Assembly (NCBI RefSeq): GCF_001294455.1
Contig: NZ_LIKT01000029.1
Span: 1-53,114 of the forward strand
Length of the DNA: 53,114 nt
Direction of reading: 5' to 3'
Source of the DNA: Phaeobacter sp. 11ANDIMAR09
GTDB taxonomy: Bacteria; Pseudomonadota; Alphaproteobacteria; Rhodobacterales; Rhodobacteraceae
This document shows, piece by piece, positions 10,401 to 17,069 of this stretch. A program made the translations under genes and the position numbers. Within the stretch, counting starts at the first letter, position 1. Each line of letters opens with the position of its first letter. Below the pieces are notes generated by a model. That model was not told the DNA's origin and made no database searches. It was given only the letters and a program-made list of their open reading frames with translations.

Positions 10401-10467
10401 CGCCTATCACAGCAAAAAACTGAAAGAGCAGCATCCGGCCGTCAGCTGGCTGGAAAAGCTGACCTAA
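4429..10467 (+). CDS. Giant protein with C-terminal anthrax-lethal-factor-like zinc metallopeptidase domain
   Basis: A protein of about 2,012 aa with no signal peptide or membrane segment. Residues 1-125 form a compact, distinct domain containing LNFALALGKKPEDC. A long Ala/Gln-rich helical region follows, broken by a Pro/Ala-rich linker near 385-490 and a TDPV tandem repeat near 225-240. Helical, coiled-coil-like repeats fill residues 500-1,660. The C-terminal domain (about 1,670-2,012) carries HEAGHAVDD (H1841, E1842, H1845) and, 140 residues on, EWFSELYAAYHSKKL with E1988. The spacing and wording match the catalytic site of anthrax lethal factor (HEFGHAVDD, then an FFAE glutamate), so it should bind zinc and cut peptide bonds. 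GTG 4429 is chosen for the GGGGGG ribosome site seven bases upstream. The CpXC gene follows by 13 bases. By architecture it resembles a large toxin or effector, but target and export route are unknown. Confidence 0.8.
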   Translation: MPLDVESVKELKQKFKLARNKELNFALALGKKPEDCALIMHKERGGDKLLLQVKKTDGVQPQKSCHGTLTVDGQLVKLACRSDPPAGLVKNFRIFFRSTGMAMKLAVLAPGETEFALDPEDATEADADVAPAPEPAAAAAERPQEAAQLSAAETAALQARMDAVQEALGGLQGPAQGKIAEGHRRAQMLLEDGSKQAGTKLAKLLDQLEAALKQIAKIAAQQAAAPATDPVTDPVTDPAEARWQQGAAKLEPHLSRVLAAGHGDIAGLQALWAEAQDRAAAGDFAGALKVLGQLAAPLAQAVQAAQGAQEANLAAGEDKGQLQAAWDSVVTGYDPLVAGLERQQDPRAPKLRAAWDMALQAGRAGDFDKANMIAARLRPVLEAAPAARSAETPAPPPPGPDMASGNSGPGHSGSGRDAPAPDPAPAPEERPEAGPEAEPAAAPAAAPPPPAEPEQAPDPTAGAAADPVAEPAKKTGAPDLAAPLADSTDDPAKKQALQKIDKARGSLLQLEGLIAAFGTPHPEPWDRAVAQADGLLSPAEAAEVADIDKAAKQADALLAKLEPAVKQLTLDKQTWEQQHPLFAARLQPIKAHALKGVDPVKSRLQALEDEITAAEADAARFEFKKAASGIVSFLTRGDALEALADDFAHYRAIQQVRATRVLPVRGKVSPRAPVQAAIDAVLAAYDDGVNEAGKEDFEAAVRLMNQVPALHDKMELMQDRAKKLDGDPAASYWVAKQGLLKAVQAYVTYFSSYPANVKALLSAGMARCQAALAANQPGVQPDLVKAAQALELAEREASDLRKRGDKAKEYVALRGVFDAKLGDFKAHAGTAGIADVIARMEMDSAAAATAAGQSKFDGATRILAASQGDWPAYKQRADDYQAYKPKRDALEARLEALRKIPQATAATDELAAADAYLRQAATQGAARDYKGALASITAGDAAADVAKNLIEMRAELAALKKDDVLAAVDKDVVAAFKNYEELATYVEGKDGGSFAALRAAAAVEAQKGRDASLGGSPDLAAVRAHLGAAITQLEGVLERIACQASFTSQRSALGPVIGTELKDGSAAHDNCLTAELLALTALLTEADTAVQAPGLDFGLGLAKLNAAQTQVVAARKKLALFVEAKAAKAALTTASGKLVQSRDAALALSPAITAKESIQVEIDKIAGFISGFDSDWAAGKLAAAVATLKANAKRAAAYEAGRAAYEKTIKRRRDWVLNRENLIATGDLVAAERQEVATAKAALSELLQNRAYQAAQKLAGTTYHVISRGAAVLQAATTYAPKRAAAEVAVQALEAEVAKLPGADAPPQTQAAALRQRYDAAQATTAAPTRAFAPAGAEMDQLLAACPPVLDLARAHLAFEAARATAEARIAAVKTPENARLIAPMIARLEGKYANALELAAKGNLGQAQALVNVLPQDCTEALAAARNSAALAAIATDLGQAGPEDSAAVVAAVEKLRGVFDALSGEEMAKYAKELATVKTQVEALETQVKSDPNKAKLAIPAALTACEALQLEVSHHQQLTELANRISTRITTKCAPFVKYGIIQEDALVLGAEVTAALEAARAGGDIAAGNLALEAVMDRLHALLQMAARHDQLVQDCTELEAQHKALMGSAHRYAIREDLEQLAGEIQQARAAANSRDHDSGEAHVKAAKERAVDATAKEKMAGNQPPSPANIKAILDRPDGDAQLDEMIKGLDASAQRRVLKVAFEAKYGCQLNLYRNASSKDASGNRRDIHAAGNLVAADAKKGPNIRRLYEVMAVLPPKDTRDNRSMAIVGYEVVEDQRGSVYAGGDKEVLMREGNANLSGAYGFGRPHEVGAVDDNCKPADQEQVDFFSWNTLHEAGHAVDDQRSFMSGVAGNAAYGDWQEHGKNIKPVAEAIAGQYDYDLGYVMQYISNPAATLALPECPEDTDPEVWEQRRSQACAHVDMARAGNNPWASAALAAKLNIGGRVYHESYDTGTWNSYAFAARKQAITGYQFRAPGEWFSELYAAYHSKKLKEQHPAVSWLEKLT

Positions 10468-10480
10468 GGGGGAAGTAACG

Positions 10481-11179
10481 ATGTCACTTTTTGTTCCAAT
10501 GAATCTGACCTGCCCGGCCTGCGCAGAGGTCTTTACCTATGAGGCGGTGGGCAGCGTCAATGCCGACCGCCGCCCCGATCTGCGCGACGAGATCCTGCAG
10601 GAGCAGTTTCAGACCGTCACCTGCAGCGCCTGCGCCCATGAATTTCGCCTGGAGCCGGATTTCAACTATCTGGATGTGGGGCGGGGCCAGTGGATTGCCG
10701 CCCTGCCCGCCCGCGCCCTGCGCGACCATCTGGAGAGCGGGGTGGAAAAACAGGCGGTCTTTAATCTGAGCTACGGGGCGCAGGCGCCGGAGGCGGCGCG
10801 GGCGGTGGGCCGCAGCCTGCAGCCGCGTCTGGTCTTTGGCTGGCCGGCCCTGCGCGAAAAACTGGTGCTGCAGGAGATTGGGTTTGATGATGTGATCTGG
10901 GAGGTGGCCAAGCTGGACCTGCTGCGCAGCCTGCCCGATGCCCCCCTGGCCGAAGGCGTGGATCTGCGCCTCTTGGGGGGCGGCGGGGATATGCTGGATC
11001 TGGCCTGGATCCGCGCCGACAGCGAAGAGCATCTGAATGATTTCCAGGTCTCGCGCGCGCTTTATGACGATATCGCGGCCACGCCCGGCCCCTGGGCGGC
11101 GGTGCAGGCGCTCTTGGGGGCCAGCATGTTTGTCGATATTCAAAAGCTGTTTATGGGGGCAGGCGAAGACGCCGCCTGA
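10481..11179 (+). CDS. CpXC-domain zinc-ribbon-like protein, partner of the giant metallopeptidase
   Basis: A 232-aa cytosolic protein. Its N-terminus has the two cysteine pairs that define the CpXC domain: LTCPACAEVF near residues 7-16 and VTCSACAHEF near 45-54. Four cysteines in this layout most likely bind one zinc ion. The rest is a mixed alpha/beta region without a known family signature and ends LFMGAGEDAA. The ATG lies 13 bases after the stop of the giant gene and is preceded by AAGGGGGAAG, an excellent ribosome site, so the two are co-transcribed. CpXC proteins have no firmly established function known to me. The tight linkage suggests a chaperone, adaptor or immunity protein for the metallopeptidase, which is inference. 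Downstream, 11180-11243 is a short convergent gap before the GGDEF-EAL gene. Confidence 0.8.
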   Translation: MSLFVPMNLTCPACAEVFTYEAVGSVNADRRPDLRDEILQEQFQTVTCSACAHEFRLEPDFNYLDVGRGQWIAALPARALRDHLESGVEKQAVFNLSYGAQAPEAARAVGRSLQPRLVFGWPALREKLVLQEIGFDDVIWEVAKLDLLRSLPDAPLAEGVDLRLLGGGGDMLDLAWIRADSEEHLNDFQVSRALYDDIAATPGPWAAVQALLGASMFVDIQKLFMGAGEDAA

Positions 11180-11243
11180 TCGACCGGTCCAGAGCGCTGC
11201 TGGACGCCCTGTTTGGATCAGTCCAGCGCGCCCGGAGCCGGGC

Positions 11244-13607
11244 CTAGCCCTGTCTGTTCAGCGGCTGACCCGGGAACAGCCGGGCAGTGGCGGCGCGTTC
11301 GGTCAGGGGTGGGCCGTCAAAATAGCCCTGCAGATAATCCACACCGCAGGCTTGCAGCAGCTGGCGGTGCAGATCGGTTTCGGCGCCCTCGCCGGTCACC
11401 CGCATGCCCAGGGCATGGCCCAGCTCGGTAATGGCGCCGACAATGGCACGGGTCTCTTCAGATTCCGGCAGCTTGGACACAAAGGCCGCATCCACCTTGA
11501 TCTTGTCGACCGGGAATTTCTGCAGGTAGCTGAGCGAGGAATAGCCCATGCCAAAATCATCCAGCGCCACAGTCACCCCCAGTTCCTGCAGAGCCTGAAT
11601 TTCGCGCAGGGCGGATTGGCCACTGGCCAGCACCACGGTTTCGGTGATCTCGGCCTCCACCGCAGAGGCCGGGCAATTGGTCTCATAGAGGCAGTCATTG
11701 ACAAATTCATCGACCTGGGTGCCAAAGAGTTTGGGGGAGAGATTGACCGCCACCCGGCCCTGAAACCCGGCCGCGTGCCAGCGGGCGGTGGCCTGAAAGG
11801 CCTGGGTCATGATTTGATAGGTGAGCTCGCGAATGAGGCCGCTGTCCTCGGCGATGGGAATGAATTCAGCCGGTGAAAGCGTGCCCAGCTGGCGATGGTG
11901 CCAGCGCGCCAGGGTTTCAAAGCCGATGACGGCGCCGCTCTGCAGGTCGGTCTGCACCTGATAGACGGGGCGGATATCACCCTGGCGCAGCGCCTGGCGC
12001 AGCTCGCGCTCCAGCAGGCTCTTGCGTTTGATTTCGGTTTCCAGATCGGCGTGGAAGACCTCGACCATGCCGCGCCCGCCGCGTTTGGCCTCATAGAGCG
12101 CCAGATCGGCGCGTCGGATCCCTTCCGAGGGCTTGGCCTGAGGCCCCGAGAGGGTGGCGATACCTGCCGACATTCCGGTGTGCAGCACCTGGCCATTGAC
12201 CTCTTGAGGCTGGGCCATCTCGGCGACCAGACGGTTGGCGATATTGGTCAGCCGGGTCAGGCTGTCGGCCCCCTTGACCAGAATGGCAAATTCATCGCCG
12301 CCCAGCCGGGCCGCCATGACATAGGTGCTGGCACAGGATTCAAATTTATGCGCCACCACCTGCAACAGCGCATCTCCCGCCGGATGCCCCAGGGTATCAT
12401 TGATCTGTTTGAAATGATCCAGATCGGCCAGCAGGATCGAGACCTCTTCGTTCTCCTGCTGCAGCCAGGTTTTCAGGGTCTGCTCCATCAGGCGGCGGTT
12501 GGGCAGCCCGGTGAGACTGTCATGTTCCGCCAGAAACCGCACCCGTTCCGCCTGGCGTGCCTGGTCCGAATGGTCCGAGGCCAGCAGCATGGACCCCAGA
12601 TAAAACCCGTGTTCATCGCGGATGGGCCCGCCCCGCACCAGAAGATTGAGCACATGCCCCGAGAGGCTGTGGGGGGTGGTGGCCTCAAAGGCAAAGCTCT
12701 GGTTGAGCTGGATATGGTTTTCGGCAAGATCGGCGAGATCTGGGGGCAGCCAGGAGCGCAGGTTCAGCGGCCGCCCGATCTTGGCATCGCCAAAGAACAG
12801 TTCCCCATTGGGATTGCACAGCACCACCTCGCCGGTTTCATCGGCCAGGAGCACCCCATCCCGGGTGGATTGCAGCGCCCGCTGGATCCGTTTGTGCGCG
12901 CGCCGGGCGCTCTCATCGCTTTCGGCGCGCAGCTCTGCCACCTCAATCTTGTGGCGGCGCAGTTGATCCAGCGCCTGGGCCAGCCCGCCAATCTCGTCAT
13001 GCCGTTCAAGCCCGGGGATTTCACCGGTGAAGCGCTCGTGGCGGATGTCATTCATCGCCGCCGAGATCTGCGAGAGCGGGCGCGACAGGCGCGACAGCAC
13101 CAGAAAGGTGAGCAGGCCGATCAGGATCAACACCCCGAGCGAGGTCAGCAGGTGATGAAGCATGGCATCCCAGAGCGGCGCGGCAATCCCCGCCGTCGAG
13201 AGGGTGATTTCCAACCGTCCCAGCTCCTCGAATTGCGTGCCGATCTGATAGGTGATCATCTGGCTGGCCTGCAGGTCATCCGCAGCGGGGGTATAGCCCT
13301 CGGCCTGGCGGATCAGCAGCTGGTTGTCGCTCTGGTCAAACAGCTGCACCTGAGAGGTATGGCCCTCGCTGATCACGCTGGCGAGGATGTTTTCGATCTG
13401 GGTGCTGTCAAAGTCCCACATCGGCTGGGCCAGGGCCTGGCTGGCCAGGGTCAGGACCATGGCACATTCCCGCTCGAGAGCGCTCAGAAAGGCCGCGCGG
13501 TGATCCAGCATATCATGGGCAACGCTAAAGCTCTGGATCACCAGCAGGGTGAGCAGCATGCCCAGGAGCAGGCGATTGCGAAAGGAGCGGATGGTAAAGC
13601 GGATCAT
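11244..13607 (-). CDS. Membrane-bound GGDEF-EAL c-di-GMP enzyme with HAMP domain
   Basis: A 787-aa inner-membrane protein that should make and/or break cyclic di-GMP. In order it has a first membrane helix (residues 12-30), a periplasmic loop of about 130 aa, a second helix (about 162-185), HAMP (LSRPLSQISAAMNDIRHERF), a PAS-like segment (about 245-365), GGDEF (LGGDEFAIL near 434) and EAL (about 540-780). The GGDEF site is intact, but the inhibitory RxxD site is absent. The EAL motif reads ETL, yet the metal-binding set (N in NLSP, ITE, DDFGMG, K in KVD, GEGAET, QGY) is kept, so phosphodiesterase activity is plausible. The start codon is three bases after the stop of the solute-binding-protein gene, with GGGG as ribosome site. 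Binding of that protein to the periplasmic loop would explain the pairing (inference). c-di-GMP commonly switches bacteria between swimming and attachment, fitting the EPS genes here. Confidence 0.92.
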   Translation of the reverse strand: MIRFTIRSFRNRLLLGMLLTLLVIQSFSVAHDMLDHRAAFLSALERECAMVLTLASQALAQPMWDFDSTQIENILASVISEGHTSQVQLFDQSDNQLLIRQAEGYTPAADDLQASQMITYQIGTQFEELGRLEITLSTAGIAAPLWDAMLHHLLTSLGVLILIGLLTFLVLSRLSRPLSQISAAMNDIRHERFTGEIPGLERHDEIGGLAQALDQLRRHKIEVAELRAESDESARRAHKRIQRALQSTRDGVLLADETGEVVLCNPNGELFFGDAKIGRPLNLRSWLPPDLADLAENHIQLNQSFAFEATTPHSLSGHVLNLLVRGGPIRDEHGFYLGSMLLASDHSDQARQAERVRFLAEHDSLTGLPNRRLMEQTLKTWLQQENEEVSILLADLDHFKQINDTLGHPAGDALLQVVAHKFESCASTYVMAARLGGDEFAILVKGADSLTRLTNIANRLVAEMAQPQEVNGQVLHTGMSAGIATLSGPQAKPSEGIRRADLALYEAKRGGRGMVEVFHADLETEIKRKSLLERELRQALRQGDIRPVYQVQTDLQSGAVIGFETLARWHHRQLGTLSPAEFIPIAEDSGLIRELTYQIMTQAFQATARWHAAGFQGRVAVNLSPKLFGTQVDEFVNDCLYETNCPASAVEAEITETVVLASGQSALREIQALQELGVTVALDDFGMGYSSLSYLQKFPVDKIKVDAAFVSKLPESEETRAIVGAITELGHALGMRVTGEGAETDLHRQLLQACGVDYLQGYFDGPPLTERAATARLFPGQPLNRQG

Positions 13608-13610
13608 CGG

Positions 13611-14405
13611 TTACCCCTTCAGCCCGTAGCGGGCCAGGATGGCCCGGTAGCGGCCGCTGCGCCGCAGCTCGGCCAGCCCCTGTTCCATCTGCCTGACATA
13701 GAGCGCCGACCGGGGATGTCGCGGCGAAAACCCGATATGAAGCGAGCTGCTTTGGGCGTGGGGCAGCAGCACAACCTGATCCTGCAGCCCCAGCTGCTGG
13801 AGCTGATACAGCAGGGCCGAATGTTCCTCCACCATCACATCAATGCGCCCGGCCAGCAGATTGCGCGCCAGGGCGTCATTGCCGCTCAGCAGCTGGATCT
13901 CGCCCGGCTCCGGGCTGCGTGCCGCGATATGCTCCAGCACCTCGGTGGTATAGTCATAGTCGCGCGTGGCGCCCAGGCGCAGACCGGTCAGCTCCGAGAT
14001 CCGGGTGATCTCGCGCAGCTCGCCGCGGCGAAATCCCAGGGCCTCCTGATACTGGCCAAGCGGTGGGCTGAAGATCAGTTCTGGGACCTCACTGGCATCG
14101 GTGCCGATAAGGCCGGTGATCTCGCCGCTGCGCACCTGGACCAGGCTGCGCGACCAGTTGAGCTGGGCATAGCGCACCTCATGACCAAAGGGGGCCAGAG
14201 CCTCGCGGGCCAGTTCCACCATAAAGCCGGGCGCAGCGCTGCCCGGGGTGCAGTTGAAGGGGCACCAGGGATCGGCTCGCAGCTCGATCACATCGGCCCG
14301 GGCAGAGGATACAAGCAACGGACCGATCCCCGCCAGGGGCAGGATCAGGGCCAGGAATAGAATATGGGCGCAGCGCAGCAGGGGCATAGGGGGCTCATGT
14401 CTCAT
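13611..14405 (-). CDS. Periplasmic solute-binding protein (SBP_bac_3-like), partner of the c-di-GMP enzyme
   Basis: A protein of about 264 aa. Its signal peptide (LFLALILPLAGIGPLLVSSARA) is followed by VIELRADPWCPFNC and a type-II periplasmic-binding fold. The motif PGFMVELAREAL near the N-terminus and the C-terminal LRRSGRYRAILARYG are typical of family 3 amino-acid-binding proteins. No ABC permease or ATPase is nearby. The gene is instead transcribed directly into the GGDEF-EAL gene with a three-base gap, so I infer a sensory rather than a transport role. Two starts fit: ATG 14405, and ATG 14387, which gives a cleaner signal peptide; neither has a strong ribosome site. The Cys pair in WCPFNC suggests a disulphide near the binding cleft. 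The ligand is unknown. Confidence 0.85.
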   Translation of the reverse strand: MRHEPPMPLLRCAHILFLALILPLAGIGPLLVSSARADVIELRADPWCPFNCTPGSAAPGFMVELAREALAPFGHEVRYAQLNWSRSLVQVRSGEITGLIGTDASEVPELIFSPPLGQYQEALGFRRGELREITRISELTGLRLGATRDYDYTTEVLEHIAARSPEPGEIQLLSGNDALARNLLAGRIDVMVEEHSALLYQLQQLGLQDQVVLLPHAQSSSLHIGFSPRHPRSALYVRQMEQGLAELRRSGRYRAILARYGLKG

Positions 14406-14479
14406 TCTGAAATAACCTGTCAGAACTTTGTTAAGCGAAGGTATGGTCAGGGGGATTGAAACAGGCACAAAAGGAGAGG

Positions 14480-14743
14480 ATGTGCCCGGAAATATTGAAA
14501 ATTTTCATGACCACGGAGAGATGTGGCCAAGGTGTGCCGCCTCTTGGTTGTGCGCCCTGCCCCCTGCGGGGTCGGCCCTGGGCACTACAGAGCGCCTGCG
14601 GCTCTATACAAGCGCGGTGTCATGGCCTATACGCGGCCAATTGCTGCCTGCGGCGCCTGCGCCCTCTGTGGCTTTGTGACCGCCTCCCCTCCCTCCCGTG
14701 GCCGCCTCCGCGGGCCCCGACAAAAAAGCAGAACATCTCTTGA
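14480..14743 (+). CDS. Candidate Cys-rich leader ORF overlapping the helicase start (doubtful)
   Basis: An 87-codon frame starts at an ATG with a strong ribosome site (AAGGAG at 14471-14476). It ends TGA 14741-14743, overlapping the TTG 14740 start proposed for the helicase (TTGA). Its product would be rich in Cys, Trp and Arg and resembles no protein family. It may be a translated leader that couples to the helicase, or simply chance. The ribosome site and the 4-base overlap are the only support. Confidence 0.2.
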   Translation: MCPEILKIFMTTERCGQGVPPLGCAPCPLRGRPWALQSACGSIQARCHGLYAANCCLRRLRPLWLCDRLPSLPWPPPRAPTKKQNIS

Positions 14744-16839
14744 AACAGACATTAGCGCTGGCGCTTGAGCGCCGTGGATATTCCTCTTTGACCCCCGTAC
14801 AAGAGGCGGTCTCGGACCCGGCCCTGGCTGGAGTCGATCTTTTGGTTTCGGCGCAGACCGGTTCGGGCAAGACCGTGGGCTTTGGCCTGGCCATTGCCGA
14901 TACGGTGCTGGGCGATGCGGAAAAGTTTGCTCCCGCCGCGACGCCGCTGGCGCTGGTGATTGCCCCCACCCGTGAATTGGCGATGCAGGTGAAACGTGAA
15001 CTCGCCTGGCTCTATGGCGAAGCCGGTGCGGTGATGGCCTCCTGTGTGGGGGGCATGGATATGCGCGACGAGCGCCGCGCCCTGGATCGGGGTGCCCATA
15101 TCGTGGTGGCCACGCCGGGCCGTCTGCGCGACCATATCATGCGCGGCTCGATTGATCTGTCCGCCCTGCGCGCTGTGGTGCTGGACGAGGCCGACGAGAT
15201 GCTGGATCTGGGCTTTCGCGAAGATCTGGAGTTCATTCTGGGCGAAAGCCCCGAAGACCGCCAGACGCTGTTGTTCTCGGCCACCGTACCGCCTGCCATT
15301 GCCGGGCTGGCCAAAAGCTATCAGCGCGATGCCCAGCGGATTTCCACCGTGGCGGAAAAATCCCAGCACAGCGATATCGAATACCAGGCCATGTCGGTGG
15401 CGCCGCGGGATGATGAAAACGCCATCATCAATGTGCTGCGCTATTTTGAATCGCCCAATGCCATCGTGTTCTGCAACACCCGCGCCATGGTGAACCGGCT
15501 GCTGAGTCGCCTGTCCAACCGCGGCTTCTCCGTGGTGGCGCTCTCTGGTGAGCTGTCTCAGGCCGAGCGCTCCCACGCGCTGCAGGCGATGCGCGATGGC
15601 CGTGCCCGGGTCTGCGTGGCGACGGACGTGGCGGCGCGCGGCATTGATCTGCCCAACCTGGATCTGGTGATCCATGCGGAACTGCCCAATAGCCACGAGA
15701 CCCTGTTGCACCGCTCGGGACGGACCGGGCGCGCAGGCCGCAAGGGCGTCAGCGCCCTGGTGGTGCCGCCAAAGTCACGCAAAAAGGCAGAACGTCTGTT
15801 AAAGATGGCCAAGCTGCAGGCCAATTGGGACACCGCGCCCTCGGCGGAGATGATCAAGGAACGTGATGGCGAACGCATGCTGGCCGATCCCGCCTGGGGC
15901 GAAGCCCCGGCTGCCAGTGAAGAATCCATGGTGGCCAAGCTCACCGAGGAGTTTTCTCCAGCCCAGCTGGCGGCCGCCTATCTGCGCCTGTGGAACGCCG
16001 GTCGTTCGGCGCCGGAAGAGCTGTCGCCCGCCAATGCCAAGCCGGAACCGCGTGAGCCCTTTGGCCCCAGTGTCTGGTTCTCGATTGCCTCCGGGCGCGA
16101 CCAGGGCGCCGATCCGCGCCGCCTGCTGCCCATGCTCTGCCGCGCCGGTGACATCACCAAAGGCGACATTGGTGCCATTCGCATCCAGCAGGAGGAGACC
16201 TTTGCCGAGATTCGCGAGGCTCAGGTTGAGGGCTTTTTGAAGAGCATGGGGTCTGAAATGGTGCTGGATGACGGCACCAAGGTCACCCGTCTGGCCACCC
16301 CGCCAAATATCCCGGCCGGTCGTCCTTCGGCGCCGCGCAAATCCGGTGGCTATGAGGGCAAGCGCCCACATCGCAGCTCGGATGAAGGCTATAAAGGCAA
16401 ACGGGAGAGCGGTCCTCGGGAGGGCGGCTACAAGGACAAGAAACCCTATGGCGGCGACAAGCCGCGCGGCGGTGGCTCTGGAGGTGACCGTTTTGAGCGT
16501 CCTGAACGCCCCGAGCGCAAAGAGCGGCCCCGCCACAAGCCAGAACCCCGTGAACCAAATGCGGTGGTGAGCGAAGTCGGCCCGCGCAGCAAACCGGCAG
16601 GGAAACCAAGTGGCAAGCCTGCTGCTAAAGCAGAGAGCAAGCCGGGTTACCGTGCGGGGGCTGGTGATCCCGGCAAAAGCTGGCGCAAGGAGGGGGGGAA
16701 ACCCGGCGGCAAACGCAGCGGTCCCAAGGGTCCGCCGCCGCCCAAAGGCAAGGCCAGCAGCAAAAAGAACCGCGCCCGCGCGGCGGAAGCCAAAACCACC
16801 AAGGGCGGCGGAGCCAAACCCCGGCGCCCCAAGGCCTGA
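14740..16839 (+). CDS. DEAD-box ATP-dependent RNA helicase with DbpA-type RNA-binding domain
   Basis: A protein of about 699 aa that unwinds RNA using ATP, probably in ribosome assembly or cold adaptation. Motifs run in order: Q motif (GYSSLTPVQ), Walker A (AQTGSGKT), PTRELAMQ, VVATPGR, DEAD (VLDEADEML), SAT, ATDVAARGIDLP and HRSGRTGRAGR. A DbpA-like RNA-binding domain follows near residues 455-535. The last 160 residues are a disordered tail rich in Lys, Gly, Pro and Arg. The start is uncertain: TTG 14740 gives a family-like N-terminus (KQTLALALERRGY), while GTG 14698 would add 14 residues; neither has a good ribosome site. The gene stands alone and ends in a strong terminator at 16864. Such helicases are normally chromosomal, so its place on a rep/par-bearing replicon is notable. 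Confidence 0.93.
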   Translation: MKQTLALALERRGYSSLTPVQEAVSDPALAGVDLLVSAQTGSGKTVGFGLAIADTVLGDAEKFAPAATPLALVIAPTRELAMQVKRELAWLYGEAGAVMASCVGGMDMRDERRALDRGAHIVVATPGRLRDHIMRGSIDLSALRAVVLDEADEMLDLGFREDLEFILGESPEDRQTLLFSATVPPAIAGLAKSYQRDAQRISTVAEKSQHSDIEYQAMSVAPRDDENAIINVLRYFESPNAIVFCNTRAMVNRLLSRLSNRGFSVVALSGELSQAERSHALQAMRDGRARVCVATDVAARGIDLPNLDLVIHAELPNSHETLLHRSGRTGRAGRKGVSALVVPPKSRKKAERLLKMAKLQANWDTAPSAEMIKERDGERMLADPAWGEAPAASEESMVAKLTEEFSPAQLAAAYLRLWNAGRSAPEELSPANAKPEPREPFGPSVWFSIASGRDQGADPRRLLPMLCRAGDITKGDIGAIRIQQEETFAEIREAQVEGFLKSMGSEMVLDDGTKVTRLATPPNIPAGRPSAPRKSGGYEGKRPHRSSDEGYKGKRESGPREGGYKDKKPYGGDKPRGGGSGGDRFERPERPERKERPRHKPEPREPNAVVSEVGPRSKPAGKPSGKPAAKAESKPGYRAGAGDPGKSWRKEGGKPGGKRSGPKGPPPPKGKASSKKNRARAAEAKTTKGGGAKPRRPKA

Positions 16840-16863
16840 TGGCAAGAAACCTGTGCTAAAGAC

Positions 16864-16897
16864 AAACGCCGCTGGGGACCTTCCTCAGCGGCGTTTT
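16864..16897. terminator. Intrinsic terminator after the helicase (possibly bidirectional)
   Basis: An 11-bp perfect stem pairs AAACGCCGCTG (16864-16874) with CAGCGGCGTTT (16886-16896) across an 11-base loop. T-rich ends on the + strand and A-rich starts make it usable from both sides. It lies 25 bases after the helicase stop, and on the other strand it faces the end of glmM. Confidence 0.8.
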
Positions 16898-16910
16898 GAT
16901 TCGGACAGGA

Positions 16911-16972
16911 AGGGGGCTCTGCCCCCACGGCCCTTGGGGCCGCTCCCCCGGGATATTTTTGGCCAAATGAAG
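16911..16972 (+). repeat. Interspersed palindromic repeat, copy 1
   Basis: A unit of about 62 bp. It starts with a GGGGGC-tct-GCCCCC hairpin, then a second GC palindrome, and ends CCCCCGGGATATTT followed by GGCCAAATGAAG. Nearly the same unit recurs at 27835-27897, and related inverted copies lie at 16987-17047 and 32952-33075. All sit next to gene ends. Confidence 0.75.
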
Positions 16973-16986
16973 AGGGGGCGCCTGGC

Positions 16987-17047
16987 TTTCATTTGGCTCT
17001 AAGTATCCTGGGGGTGAGCACCTTGGTGCGAGGGGGCAAAGCCCCCT
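16987..17047 (-). repeat. Interspersed palindromic repeat, inverted copy
   Basis: On the minus strand this reads GGGGGCTTTGCCCCC, a short GCACC/GGTGC palindrome, then CCCCCAGGATACTTAGAG and CCAAATGAAAG. It is the same unit as 16911-16972 in opposite orientation, only 14 bases away. The two copies sit tail to tail between the helicase and glmM. Confidence 0.7.
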
Positions 17048-17069
17048 TCTGGTGCAGCGTGACCTGTCG

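Noticed and set aside
11895-14360. Plus-strand frame (821 codons) opposite the GGDEF-EAL and SBP genes
   Set aside because: It spans two real minus-strand genes with intact motifs and has no protein-like features.
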